Below are positions 32,262-43,633 of a stretch of DNA of 64,000 nt, in pieces (positions within the stretch are counted from its first letter, which is position 1; every line of letters starts with the position of its first letter). The stretch covers positions 1 through 64,000 of the forward strand of contig NZ_JAFMPP010000006.1 in assembly GCF_017349315.1 (NCBI RefSeq), written 5' to 3'. Position numbers and translations under genes: made by a program. Under the pieces are notes generated by a model. It searched no databases. It was not told the DNA's origin and saw nothing but the letters and a program-made list of their open reading frames with translations. Origin of the DNA: Jiella flava. Lineage in GTDB: Bacteria; Pseudomonadota; Alphaproteobacteria; Rhizobiales; Rhizobiaceae.

Positions 32262-32290
32262 GCTATAGGGACATGCGCCTGGCAAGTCAA
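32262..32290 (-). promoter_or_regulatory. sigma-70 promoter of the rpsM operon
   Basis: On the minus strand TTGACT (32290-32285) and TATAGC (32267-32262) are spaced exactly 17 bp apart. Transcription would start near 32255, leaving a leader of about 145 nt before rpsM. This is where an S10-spc-alpha operon elsewhere would read through from adk. No other gene or RNA is seen in the 373-bp gap. Confidence 0.65.
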
Positions 32291-32484
32291 CCGGGCGTTC
32301 ACCTGTTTGACATGTCGGCAGCGGCCGGACGGGCCCTATGGTCGCAGAGCGGCAAGGCCGGTCATCGAGGAAACGCGGTTGTTCTGCAAGCTTCGCAGCC
32401 GGCCCTCGCCGCCTTGACCCCATGAGCGCCGACGGCCGAACCGGGCGTTCACAGACGAAGACCACACCGCGCACCGCCCCGTGC

Positions 32485-32934
32485 TCAGCGCAGCAACCCC
32501 TTCACCACGGTCGAGGCCTTGCCGAAATCCATCTGACCGGAATAGCGCTCCTTCAGAGCGTTCATGCAGCGGCCGACGTCGCGCAGCCCCTTCGATTCGG
32601 TGTCTTCGACCACCTTGCGGCAGGCCCGTTCGATCTCTCCGCTGTCAAGCTGCGCCGGGAGCAAATCGCGAATGACGGCGATTTCCTCGCGCTCCTGCTC
32701 GGCAAGTTCCAGCCGGCCGTTATCCTCGTAGGTCCGCGCCGACTCCTCGCGCTGCTTGATCATCTTGACGAGGATTTGCAGCACCTCCTCCTCGCTGACC
32801 GGATCGCGTCCGGCGGTGCGACAAGCGATGTCGCGGTCCTTGATCGCCGCATTGATCAGCCGCAAGGTGCTGATCCGGCGCTTGTCCTGCTGTTTGACTG
32901 CGGCATTGAGAGCGTCGGTCAGATGCTCGCGCAT
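32485..32934 (-). CDS. GatB/YqeY domain protein
   Basis: A 149-residue protein of the YqeY family, related to the tail domain of the GatB amidotransferase subunit that contacts tRNA. It begins [19 protein letters not shown] and has [18 protein letters not shown] and [20 protein letters not shown]. The function is unresolved; a tRNA-related role is inferred from the domain. The start at 32934 lacks a strong ribosome-binding site but fits the family N-terminus. It is divergent from carA, as in many rhizobia. Confidence 0.9.
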   Translation of the reverse strand: MREHLTDALNAAVKQQDKRRISTLRLINAAIKDRDIACRTAGRDPVSEEEVLQILVKMIKQREESARTYEDNGRLELAEQEREEIAVIRDLLPAQLDSGEIERACRKVVEDTESKGLRDVGRCMNALKERYSGQMDFGKASTVVKGLLR

Positions 32935-33179
32935 AATGCATGACTTTCGATTCGACTGTCGGCAGACATCGCGATGGATGCACGCCACGGCTTTAGTGCA
33001 ATACCTGTTGATCGCCGACGTAAAGCGGAATCGCATCAGTTGCGATCAAACTTCATCTTGAATCGGCCGGATTGTCGCCCGTTTGCATCGGCTGATCGCC
33101 GTTCCGTCCGCCTTGGCGGACGCTCTTGCTCGTCGGCGCCCGCTGGATGTAGAGACATCGTGGACTTTCCGCAAGATGC

Positions 33180-33208
33180 CTTGCCCTTGCCCGCCGTGAT
33201 CCTGATAT
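33180..33208 (+). promoter_or_regulatory. candidate carA promoter
   Basis: CTTGCC (33180-33185) and TGATAT (33203-33208) are 17 bp apart. A leader of about 72 nt would follow, containing a stem GGCCGC-CTT-GCGGCC (33229-33243). Upstream at 33105-33122 is a perfect 8-bp inverted repeat with a 2-bp centre. The remaining 352-bp gap to yqeY shows no gene. Confidence 0.4.
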
Positions 33209-33286
33209 GAGCACTGCGGGATGCGGCCGGCCGCCTTGCGGCCACTTCGAACGACTTGCAGACAATGGACGGCGAAAGGAACGACG

Positions 33287-34474
33287 ATGGCTGGCGAAGG
33301 CTGGACTCAGCGCAAAACGACCGCGCTCCTCGTGCTTCAGGATGGAAGCGTGATCGAGGGCTATGGTCTCGGTGCCGAGGGATCGGTCGAGGGCGAAGTG
33401 TGCTTCAACACCGCACTCACCGGCTACCAGGAAATCCTGACGGATCCGTCCTATGCCCGTCAGATCGTCACCTTCACCTTTCCCCATATCGGCAATGTCG
33501 GGGCGAACCCGGACGACCATGAGGATCTGACCCCGGCCAATTCCTGCGGCGCGGTCGGCGCGATTTTCCGCGCCGACGTGACCGCACCGTCGAACTATCG
33601 CTCGGCCGGCCCTCTTGACACCTGGCTGAAGGCCCGCGGCGTCATCGCCCTTTCCGGCATCGACACCCGCGCGCTGACGGCGCACATCCGCGAGAACGGG
33701 ATGCCGAACGCCGTAATCGCCCATTCGGCCAGCGGCGAGTTCGACCTCGACGCGCTGAAGGCCAAGGCCAAGGCGTGGTCGGGCCTCGTCGGCCTCGATC
33801 TCGCCAAGGACGTCGCCGTCGGTCAGAGCGCGGTGTGGAAAGAGACGCCGTGGATCTGGGACAAGGGCTATGCCGACATCGACGCGCCTCGCTACAAGAT
33901 CGTCGCCATCGACTTCGGCACCAAGCGCAACATTCTGCGGCTGATGTCTGGCCTTGGCGCCGAGGTCATCGTCGTTCCGCCAACCGCGAGCGCCGAGGAA
34001 ATCCTCGCGCATGCGCCTGACGGCGTGTTCCTCTCCAACGGTCCGGGCGATCCGGCGGCAACCGGCGACTATGTCGTGCCGACCATCCGCAAGCTGATCG
34101 AGGCCGACGTCCCGCTGTTCGGCATCTGCCTCGGCCACCAGATGCTGGCCCTGGCACTCGGCGCCAAGACCGAGAAGATGCACCAGGGCCACCATGGCGC
34201 AAACCATCCGGTGAAGGATTTCACCACCAACAAGGTCGAGATCGTGTCGATGAACCACGGCTTCGCGGTCGCGGCCGACAGCCTGCCGGCGGGCGTCGAG
34301 GAAACCCACCGCTCGCTGTTCGATGGTTCGAATTGCGGTCTGCGCTTGTCCGGCAAGCCGGTCTTCTCCGTGCAGCATCACCCGGAAGCCTCGCCGGGTC
34401 CCCAGGACTCCCATTACCTGTTCCAACGCTTCATCGACATGATCGAGGAAAACCGCGCCAAGAGGGCCGCCTGA
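33287..34474 (+). CDS. carA: carbamoyl-phosphate synthase small subunit (glutaminase)
   Basis: A 396-residue subunit that releases ammonia from glutamine for carbamoyl phosphate, the precursor of arginine and pyrimidines. The N-terminal domain has GYGLGAEGSVEGEVCFNT and the class I amidotransferase domain follows. The nucleophile is Cys281 in FGICLGHQML, with the His-Glu pair in QHHPEASPGP. The start at 33287 has GAAAGGA about 6 nt upstream. A strong terminator lies 37 bp after the stop. carB is not adjacent: an XRE regulator and a 0.7-kb spacer separate them. Confidence 0.96.
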   Translation: MAGEGWTQRKTTALLVLQDGSVIEGYGLGAEGSVEGEVCFNTALTGYQEILTDPSYARQIVTFTFPHIGNVGANPDDHEDLTPANSCGAVGAIFRADVTAPSNYRSAGPLDTWLKARGVIALSGIDTRALTAHIRENGMPNAVIAHSASGEFDLDALKAKAKAWSGLVGLDLAKDVAVGQSAVWKETPWIWDKGYADIDAPRYKIVAIDFGTKRNILRLMSGLGAEVIVVPPTASAEEILAHAPDGVFLSNGPGDPAATGDYVVPTIRKLIEADVPLFGICLGHQMLALALGAKTEKMHQGHHGANHPVKDFTTNKVEIVSMNHGFAVAADSLPAGVEETHRSLFDGSNCGLRLSGKPVFSVQHHPEASPGPQDSHYLFQRFIDMIEENRAKRAA

Positions 34475-34510
34475 CCGGCCGGCCGCGCCGAGACAGGCAG
34501 GGCCCCAACG

Positions 34511-34545
34511 AAAAGCGGCGCCGGAGAACATCCGGCGCCGCTTTT
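34511..34545. terminator. bidirectional intrinsic terminator after carA
   Basis: A perfect 15-bp stem (AAAAGCGGCGCCGGA with its complement) closes a 5-nt loop. T runs occur on both strands. It serves carA from the left and, if real, the 45-aa peptide gene from the right. Confidence 0.9.
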
Positions 34546-34564
34546 GTTGTTCTCAAAAGGTTGT

Positions 34565-34702
34565 TCAATCGTGCCTGAACAGCCGCAGCACCTTCCTGAA
34601 AAGTGATCGGACACCACAACTGAATGTCGCGTGACGATGCAGATCGTCGCGCCCCCGATCGCCGCCATAGGACGAGCGGCCAACCAAAATATCCGCCAAC
34701 AT
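34565..34702 (-). CDS. possible 45-residue basic peptide
   Basis: A short open frame starts at ATG 34702 behind AAGGAAAGGGTGAG, a good ribosome-binding sequence. The peptide begins MLADILVGRSSYGGDRGRDD and ends SLFRKVLRLFRHD, a basic amphipathic helix. The stop is 20 bp before a bidirectional terminator. The DNA is less G+C-rich than neighbouring genes. I recognise no family, and a chance frame cannot be excluded. Confidence 0.4.
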   Translation of the reverse strand: MLADILVGRSSYGGDRGRDDLHRHATFSCGVRSLFRKVLRLFRHD

Positions 34703-34719
34703 TGCAGCTCACCCTTTCC

Positions 34720-34753
34720 TTGCGCTTGATTGACTTCTTTGCGCTTGATTGAC
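34720..34753. repeat. tandem 15-bp direct repeat
   Basis: TTGCGCTTGATTGAC occurs at 34720-34734 and again at 34739-34753, with a 4-bp gap (19-bp period). It lies just upstream of the possible 45-aa gene and could be a two-site operator, about two helix turns apart. Confidence 0.55.
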
Positions 34754-34819
34754 GTCACCGCGCGTCGATGAAAAGCCTGCTCGGGCGCGGGGCTCCTAAG
34801 ACTTGACTGCCAGCAAGAT

Positions 34820-34990
34820 GCGCACTGCGTGCGCCTACGTCAAGCGAATGGCGCAGTGAGTTCGTGGTAAAATTGACGCACGCCGTGCGCTCATGCATCA
34901 TGATGAGCGCGCAAGGCGCGCTCAGACACTCAATTAAAACAATCGACTATGAACCTGTTTTTTATAGCTGATCAAGCTTTCACAAAGCTT
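34820..34990. repeat. cluster of short inverted repeats with 3-nt centres upstream of the XRE gene
   Basis: Four perfect stems share a 3-nt centre: GCGCAC-TGC-GTGCGC (34820-34834), CGCAC-GCC-GTGCG (34877-34889), GAGCGCGC-AAG-GCGCGCTC (34905-34923) and AAGCTTT-CAC-AAAGCTT (34974-34990). A palindrome CATCATGATG lies among them at 34897-34906. The region turns A+T-rich after 34930. It may be regulatory or encode a structured RNA; no coding sequence is evident in the 480 bp before the XRE gene. Confidence 0.45.
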
Positions 34991-35184
34991 GCGAAACGGA
35001 GCAATTCAGCCATTCCGAGCATTCTTTAGAGATACAACAACCCCTGTGCCACGGTCGCCCGGCGCTTTTTGCCGCATAATCGCTTATTGCATAAAGTGCA
35101 TCGGCCGGTCGGGGCGCCGTCGATGGTCCGGACCGATGACCGGGACTTGGCCGGTCATCGGCATCAAGGAGAGCGAGTTCAAGC

Positions 35185-35553
35185 ATGATGACTCCCCAGA
35201 CCTTCAAGGAATGGCGCAAGGCACTTGGCTTTAAGCAGAAAGAGGTCGCCGAGAAGCTCGGCCTCAAAAAGCGAGTGATCCAGTATTACGAGAAGGGGCA
35301 CCGCGACGGCAAAGCCGTCGAGATCCCGAAAAGTATCGAGCTCGCCTGTCTGGCTCTTGCCCTCGGATATGAGCACTACGACGCGGCCGTCCTGCCGGAT
35401 AAAGTAGCGGGCGAGGACACCGCGGCCGACGACGAGACTGCCGCAAGCCAGGCGAAGCAGCCGGGCGACAGGCCAGGCGACGATTCGACCGCAGCCTCGC
35501 CGAGCGACCGTGAATCGACCGCCAAAATGCCGGACGAGACCACGGCGTCGTAA
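35185..35553 (+). CDS. XRE-type helix-turn-helix regulator
   Basis: A 122-residue protein. The DNA-binding helix-turn-helix lies at about residues 9-38 (WRKALGFKQKEVAEKLGL then KKRVIQYYEKG). A short helical stretch follows to about 70 and then a disordered tail rich in Asp, Ala, Ser and Thr. There is no ligand or dimerisation domain I recognise. The start has AAGGAGAG at an unusually long distance (about 13 nt), which suggests low or regulated translation. It sits between carA and carB on the same strand. A perfect inverted repeat follows it and a hairpin cluster precedes it; either could be its operator. Confidence 0.8.
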   Translation: MMTPQTFKEWRKALGFKQKEVAEKLGLKKRVIQYYEKGHRDGKAVEIPKSIELACLALALGYEHYDAAVLPDKVAGEDTAADDETAASQAKQPGDRPGDDSTAASPSDRESTAKMPDETTAS

Positions 35554-35593
35554 CCATTTCGCTCAGCCCTCCCAAAGACGAGTGTCAGCCCGC

Positions 35594-35620
35594 GAACCGG
35601 TTTTGCCCAAAAACCGGTTC
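35594..35620. promoter_or_regulatory. perfect 11-bp inverted repeat between the XRE gene and carB
   Basis: GAACCGGTTTT (35594-35604) and AAAACCGGTTC (35610-35620) flank a 5-bp centre. No T run follows, so it is not a classic terminator. It lies about 140 bp before carB and may be an operator or an RNA-stabilising stem. Confidence 0.5.
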
Positions 35621-35760
35621 GAAATTGTCCCTTCGCCCCTTTCGCCGCGCGCCGGCCTTGCCTATAAGCCGGCCTCAGCCTTTAGAACTTATCTGCGAAC
35701 GGACGCCGCATCAGCGCGGCGGCCCGGTTCCGTACGCGCGAAAAAATCGGACGGTCTGCC

Positions 35761-39255
<3,495 letters not shown>

Positions 39256-39318
39256 GTATTTGCGGCTCCTGACGGACGGGCGCCCCAGGCTCTTCTATTA
39301 GTCCGCCATGAGGTGCTG

Positions 39319-39354
39319 GTCCGGAACGGCGGAACCGTTCGGGACTGGTTTTTT
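39319..39354 (+). terminator. intrinsic terminator of carB
   Basis: GTCC-G-GAACGG pairs with CCGTTC-G-GGAC around a 5-nt loop with one G-G mismatch, then six T (39349-39354). It lies 64 bp after the carB stop. Confidence 0.8.
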
Positions 39355-39467
39355 ATTGTGTCGCGGCAGCGTCCTCGACACACTGTGTAAAACAGACTTC
39401 GCGCGTTGCGCGGGGCGTCGGTCAAATTGACTCCGCAGATGATGCGAAGTCCGGAAAGGTGGAGGCC

Positions 39468-39941
39468 ATGGATAAGGTCCCGATGACGAGTCGCGGTTTC
39501 GAAGCGTTGCGCGAAGAACTGCGCCGCCGCCAACAGGAGGAGCGCCCGCGGATCATCCAGGCGATCTCCGAGGCGCGTGCTCATGGTGACCTGTCCGAAA
39601 ATGCCGAATATCATGCCGCCAAGGAGGCCCAAAGCCTCAACGAGGGTCGAATTGCCGAGTTGGAGGATCTGACCGCTCGGGCCGAGGTGATCGACGTCTC
39701 GAAAATGTCCGGCGACCGGGTGAAGTTCGGAGCGACGGTGAAGCTCGTCGACGAGGATACCGAGGAAGAAAAGCGCTACCAGATCGTCGGCGATCAGGAA
39801 GCCGACGTGAAGCAGGGTAAGATCTCGATCTCGTCGCCGATCGCCCGCGCGCTGATCGGCAAGACGGAGGGAGACACCGTCGAAGTCGCGGCCCCCGGCG
39901 GCGCCCGCTCCTACGAGATCCTCGCCGTCTCCTGGCAATAG
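39468..39941 (+). CDS. greA: transcription elongation factor GreA
   Basis: A 157-residue factor that rescues backtracked RNA polymerase by stimulating transcript cleavage. The N-terminal coiled coil contains the acidic tip [15 protein letters not shown], whose Asp and Glu enter the polymerase channel. The C-terminal FKBP-like domain has [15 protein letters not shown]. The ATG at 39468 is preferred to a GTG three codons upstream because GGAAAGG lies 8 nt before it and the length matches relatives. Confidence 0.95.
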   Translation: MDKVPMTSRGFEALREELRRRQQEERPRIIQAISEARAHGDLSENAEYHAAKEAQSLNEGRIAELEDLTARAEVIDVSKMSGDRVKFGATVKLVDEDTEEEKRYQIVGDQEADVKQGKISISSPIARALIGKTEGDTVEVAAPGGARSYEILAVSWQ

Positions 39942-40084
39942 CCGGGCGGATCGACGCAGATGCGGCGGCATGTGCCGCTAGACGGCGCTGGCGCCGAGCG
40001 TTTTGCGTCTCACCGGCCGATACGGCTCGTCCGTCCCTGGGTCTGCGCCACCCCCTTCGCGAAACCGGGATTGAGGCTCTGAAA

Positions 40085-41137
40085 GTGCCCGAGGTCAACA
40101 CGGTCGAAGTCGTCGCGCCGAACTTCAAGCGGCGCTTGTCGGGCGTGACCTCGACGATCGTGCAGCTCGTTCCCCTGCAGGCGCGCAGTCTGTCGATCGC
40201 CGCTTTTGGCCCCGGACTGCCCGCGACGCTGCCGCATCTTGCCTGGCGGGATCTGGCGAGCTTCTGGCGGCGGCCGCAACGCCGGGCGTTTCGGATCTGG
40301 CATGCACGGCGCAACACCGAGATGCTCGCCGGATTGGTCATGCGCGATCTGTTGCACATGAAGCTGAAGCTGGTCTTCACCTCGGCCGCGCAGCGCCACC
40401 ACACCGCCTGGACACGCTTTCTCATCGGCCGCATGGATCAGGTGGTGGCGACGAGCGAACGCAGCCGCTCCTATCTCAAGGTCCCGGCGACGGTGGTGAT
40501 GCACGGGGTCGACTGCACACGCTTTTCCCCCGACGGCCCGATGCCGCAGGGCGGGATCGCGGCGCAATTGGCCGATCACAAGGTGATCGGCTGTTCCGGC
40601 CGGATCCGCTATCAAAAGGGCACCGACGTCTTCGTCGACGCGATGATCTCTCTGTTGCCGGGCCACCCCGACTGGTCGGCCGTGATCACCGGCCGAGTGA
40701 CGGCGGACAATCGGGATTTCGCCGACGCGCTCAAGGCGCGAATCGCCGCCGCTGGCCTGGCCGACCGGATCCTCTTTGCCGGTGAGGTCGACGATATCCG
40801 CGCCTGGTTCCGACGCTTCGATCTGTATGTCGCGCCGCCCCGCAACGAAGGCTTCGGCCTGACGCCGCTGGAAGCGATGGCGAGCGGCACGCCGGTGGTT
40901 GCCAGCGATGCCGGCGCCTTTCCGGAACTGATCGTCGAAGGCGTCACGGGGCGGATCGTTCCGGCCGGCGATGTCGGGGCGCTGGCCAAGGCGATCGCCC
41001 CCTATCTCGGCGATGCAGTCCTGCGCGCTGCCGCCGCCAAGGCCGCCCTTAACCACGTGCGCGCGCGCTTCCCGCTGCAGCGCGAGGTCGAGGATCTGCG
41101 AAAGGTCTACGAGGGCGTCTGGTCGGCCGGCCAATAG
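40085..41137 (+). CDS. lpcC: LPS core mannosyltransferase, LpcC-like (GT4)
   Basis: A 350-residue GT-B glycosyltransferase. The N-terminus VEVVAPNFKRRLSGVTSTI is nearly diagnostic of rhizobial LpcC, which adds mannose to Kdo in the LPS inner core. The C-terminal donor domain has GRIRYQKGTDVFVDAM and the E-x7-E motif in PPRNEGFGLTPLEAMASG. It acts at the cytoplasmic face of the inner membrane. The start is GTG at 40085, with TTGAGG about 9 nt upstream. The gene lies after greA, as in Rhizobium, and its last 31 bp overlap the convergent GT25 gene. Confidence 0.9.
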   Translation: MPEVNTVEVVAPNFKRRLSGVTSTIVQLVPLQARSLSIAAFGPGLPATLPHLAWRDLASFWRRPQRRAFRIWHARRNTEMLAGLVMRDLLHMKLKLVFTSAAQRHHTAWTRFLIGRMDQVVATSERSRSYLKVPATVVMHGVDCTRFSPDGPMPQGGIAAQLADHKVIGCSGRIRYQKGTDVFVDAMISLLPGHPDWSAVITGRVTADNRDFADALKARIAAAGLADRILFAGEVDDIRAWFRRFDLYVAPPRNEGFGLTPLEAMASGTPVVASDAGAFPELIVEGVTGRIVPAGDVGALAKAIAPYLGDAVLRAAAAKAALNHVRARFPLQREVEDLRKVYEGVWSAGQ

Positions 41138-41982
41138 CGCCGCATCTCGGCGTCAAGATCGGCGGCTGGAATCGGCAGGACGTCGTCGAACACCGTATGA
41201 TCAAAATCGGCACGGCGAAATTCGACGTCGACGAGGCGGCGGGCCTGAACCCCGGCCAGGCGCAGCTGCGTCCGAAGCCGTTTGGCGACATAGCCGAGAT
41301 TGGTCAAAGTCAGCGGCAGACGCTGGCGCGGCTGGTGGATCGACGTCGTGGTCGTCAACCCGACATCAAACCCGCGCTCTTGCAACAAATGCACTTGCAT
41401 GGTGGCTGCCGGCTCGACTTGCGCGATCTTCAACCGGCAGACCCCGAACATGTAAGCGTCGACCGGCGCCACATGCGTCTTAGACGCGGCGAGAAGACGC
41501 CGCGCGCCGGCCTGGGAAACGTAATAGGCGCCGGCGCCGGATTTGTCGCGCACCAGCGCCGTGAAGCGAAACCGACCACGATCGCTGGCCGCGGCCTTCT
41601 TGAAGAACTTGCGGCGGCCGACCGTCTCGAAATTGACAAGGTCATAGCCGCTGGCTGCAACTTCGCACGCCACTGCACGAAAATGCGCGGCGAAGATCGT
41701 GTCGTCTTCGAGAATGACCAGCCCCTCGGGCGTGGCGGCCGCCCTCTCCCATAACGCCCGGTGGGAGAGATAGGCGGCAAGCTCCGGCCGCGTCATCGGA
41801 CGCTCCCAACGAGTCGAGAGCCAGGCGAAGCGGTCCTCATCAATCGCCGCTGCCTCGCAGGCGGCAAAGCGGGTGAGCGCCAAGCCATGGGCACGCGCCT
41901 GCACCTCCATCGATGCCCGGCGCTGCCTGGCGCGGCCAAGATTGATGTAGTGCATCTCGGGCATCGAAGTGTCGTTCGCCAT
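41107..41982 (-). CDS. glycosyltransferase family 25 (LPS biosynthesis type)
   Basis: A 291-residue GT25 protein. It has MHYINLGRARQRRASME at the start, the gatekeeper segment RPELAAYLSHRALWERA, and the nucleotide-sugar binding acidic motif LVILEDDTIF with Glu92, Asp93 and Asp94. GT25 enzymes typically add galactose or glucose to lipooligosaccharide, and the neighbouring lpcC supports a role in LPS. The start at 41982 shares one base with the trkH stop (TGATG), so it is translationally coupled to trkH. Its 3' end overlaps lpcC tail to tail by 31 bp. Confidence 0.87.
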   Translation of the reverse strand: MANDTSMPEMHYINLGRARQRRASMEVQARAHGLALTRFAACEAAAIDEDRFAWLSTRWERPMTRPELAAYLSHRALWERAAATPEGLVILEDDTIFAAHFRAVACEVAASGYDLVNFETVGRRKFFKKAAASDRGRFRFTALVRDKSGAGAYYVSQAGARRLLAASKTHVAPVDAYMFGVCRLKIAQVEPAATMQVHLLQERGFDVGLTTTTSIHQPRQRLPLTLTNLGYVAKRLRTQLRLAGVQARRLVDVEFRRADFDHTVFDDVLPIPAADLDAEMRRYWPADQTPS

Positions 41983-43424
41983 CAGTCCGCCCACACCGAT
42001 GGGAAGAGCAGGATCAGAACCGTCACGAGCTCGAGCCGCCCGAGCAGCATGGCCGCCGAGAGCACCCACAAGGCCGAATCCGGCAAGCTGGAGAAATTGC
42101 CGGCCGGGCCGATGATCTGACCGAAGCCCGGACCGACGTTCGAAAGCGCGGTCAAGGTGCCGGAGAAGGCGGTGATCAGGTCGAGCCCGAACATCGTCAG
42201 CAGCACGGTCCCGGTCAGAAGCGTCCCGAAGAATAAGAAGAAGAAAATGGTGACGGTCTGGATCGTCTGATCGCTGATGTCGTCATTACCGTATTTCAGC
42301 CGGATCACCGCATGCGGCCGCACCAGCTTGCGGAAACCCGCCCGCACCACCAGAAACAGGATGACCAGCCGGTTGGCCTTGATCCCGCCGGCGGTCGAAC
42401 CGGCGCAACCGCCAAGGAACATGGCGAGGAAGAAGATGCCGATCGCCGCGTTTGACCAGAGCGTATAGTCTTCCGAGGCATAGCCGGTGGTGGTGATCAC
42501 CGAGACCAAATTGAAGGCGGAGGAAATCAGCGCCTCGCCGAAGGGGGTGTCGTTGAAGATCCGGCGGGTCACGGCGATGGCGAAGCTCAGCACCGCGCAG
42601 ATCATGATGAAGACCAGGATCTGCGGATCGCGCCAAAGCTGAAACCGGCGCGGCAGGAAGGCGCGTACATAGACAACGAAGGGCAGCGCCGCCAGCACCA
42701 TGAAGACCGTCGAGGCGATGAGCAGCGGATTGCTGTCGAAATAGCCCATCGAGGCGTCATGGGTGGAATAGCCGCCGGTCGCCAGCGTCGTCATGGCGTG
42801 ATTGGTGGCGTCGAAGAACGACATGCCGAGCGCGGTGTAGGTAATGGCGCACAGTAGCGTCAGCGTCACATAGGCGGCGATCAGGCCGCCGGTGAGCTGG
42901 TTCACCCGCGGCAGCACCTTGTCCGACTTGTCGGAGCTTTCCATGTGGAACAGCGTCAGCCCACCCGCCTGTAGCGACGGCAGGATGAGCAGCACCATGC
43001 CGATAATGCCGATACCGCCCAGCCATTGCAGCAGCGAACGCCAGAGCAGAATGCCGCGCGGGAGGGAGTCGAGGCCCGAAATCACCGTCGAGCCGGTGGT
43101 GGTCAGCCCCGACATGGATTCGAAAAAGGCGCCGGCGAAGGTGATCTTCACCGAGGAGAAATACAATGGCAGCGCCCCGATCACGCAGGCGACGATCCAC
43201 ACCGTCGTGACCATGAGGAAGCCCAGCTTCTGGGTGAATTCCGGCCGCTGCCCGCTCGTTGCGACGGCGACAAGGGTGCAGATCACTCCGACGAGGATGC
43301 CGGTGCCGAGAAAGACCCGAAAATCGCCGCTCTGATCGGAAAGATCGGTGAGCGCGGGCACCGACATGGCGAGGGCAAGGCCGAGGCCGAAGATCGAGTT
43401 GACGTGAGCGATCGTCCTAAAAAT
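41982..43424 (-). CDS. trkH: potassium uptake protein TrkH, probable ATT start
   Basis: The membrane subunit of a Trk/Ktr potassium uptake system, with four M1-P-M2 repeats. Selectivity-filter regions include SGLTTTGSTV, MTTLATGGYS and VITTTGYA, and AGSTAGGIKANR is the Trk signature. From the first ATG (43367) the protein has 461 residues and lacks half of the first membrane helix. The open frame continues upstream (IFRTIAHVNSIFGLGLALA) and completes that helix. It contains no ATG, GTG or TTG, but has ATT at 43424 exactly 6 nt after GGAGAG. That start gives 480 residues, the usual family size. The regulatory partner trkA is not in the window. GT25 is coupled downstream. Confidence 0.88.
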   Translation of the reverse strand: MFRTIAHVNSIFGLGLALAMSVPALTDLSDQSGDFRVFLGTGILVGVICTLVAVATSGQRPEFTQKLGFLMVTTVWIVACVIGALPLYFSSVKITFAGAFFESMSGLTTTGSTVISGLDSLPRGILLWRSLLQWLGGIGIIGMVLLILPSLQAGGLTLFHMESSDKSDKVLPRVNQLTGGLIAAYVTLTLLCAITYTALGMSFFDATNHAMTTLATGGYSTHDASMGYFDSNPLLIASTVFMVLAALPFVVYVRAFLPRRFQLWRDPQILVFIMICAVLSFAIAVTRRIFNDTPFGEALISSAFNLVSVITTTGYASEDYTLWSNAAIGIFFLAMFLGGCAGSTAGGIKANRLVILFLVVRAGFRKLVRPHAVIRLKYGNDDISDQTIQTVTIFFFLFFGTLLTGTVLLTMFGLDLITAFSGTLTALSNVGPGFGQIIGPAGNFSSLPDSALWVLSAAMLLGRLELVTVLILLFPSVWAD

Positions 43425-43633
43425 GTTCGGCTCTCCGAGATTCGCGGCAGCCGCGACACGCGACCGACGTGCCGGGTTCTAAAGCGTTGGATGAGCCTCG
43501 GCAATTCGGCACGCACCGGTGGATATCCCTTCTCTGCCCAGGGTGTCACCATGTTGCAGCAGGCCCGGCCCTCGTCTATTGAACGGGATCGTTCCCATCG
43601 CCACCTGCCATCCGCATAGCTTGGAAAGGCATC

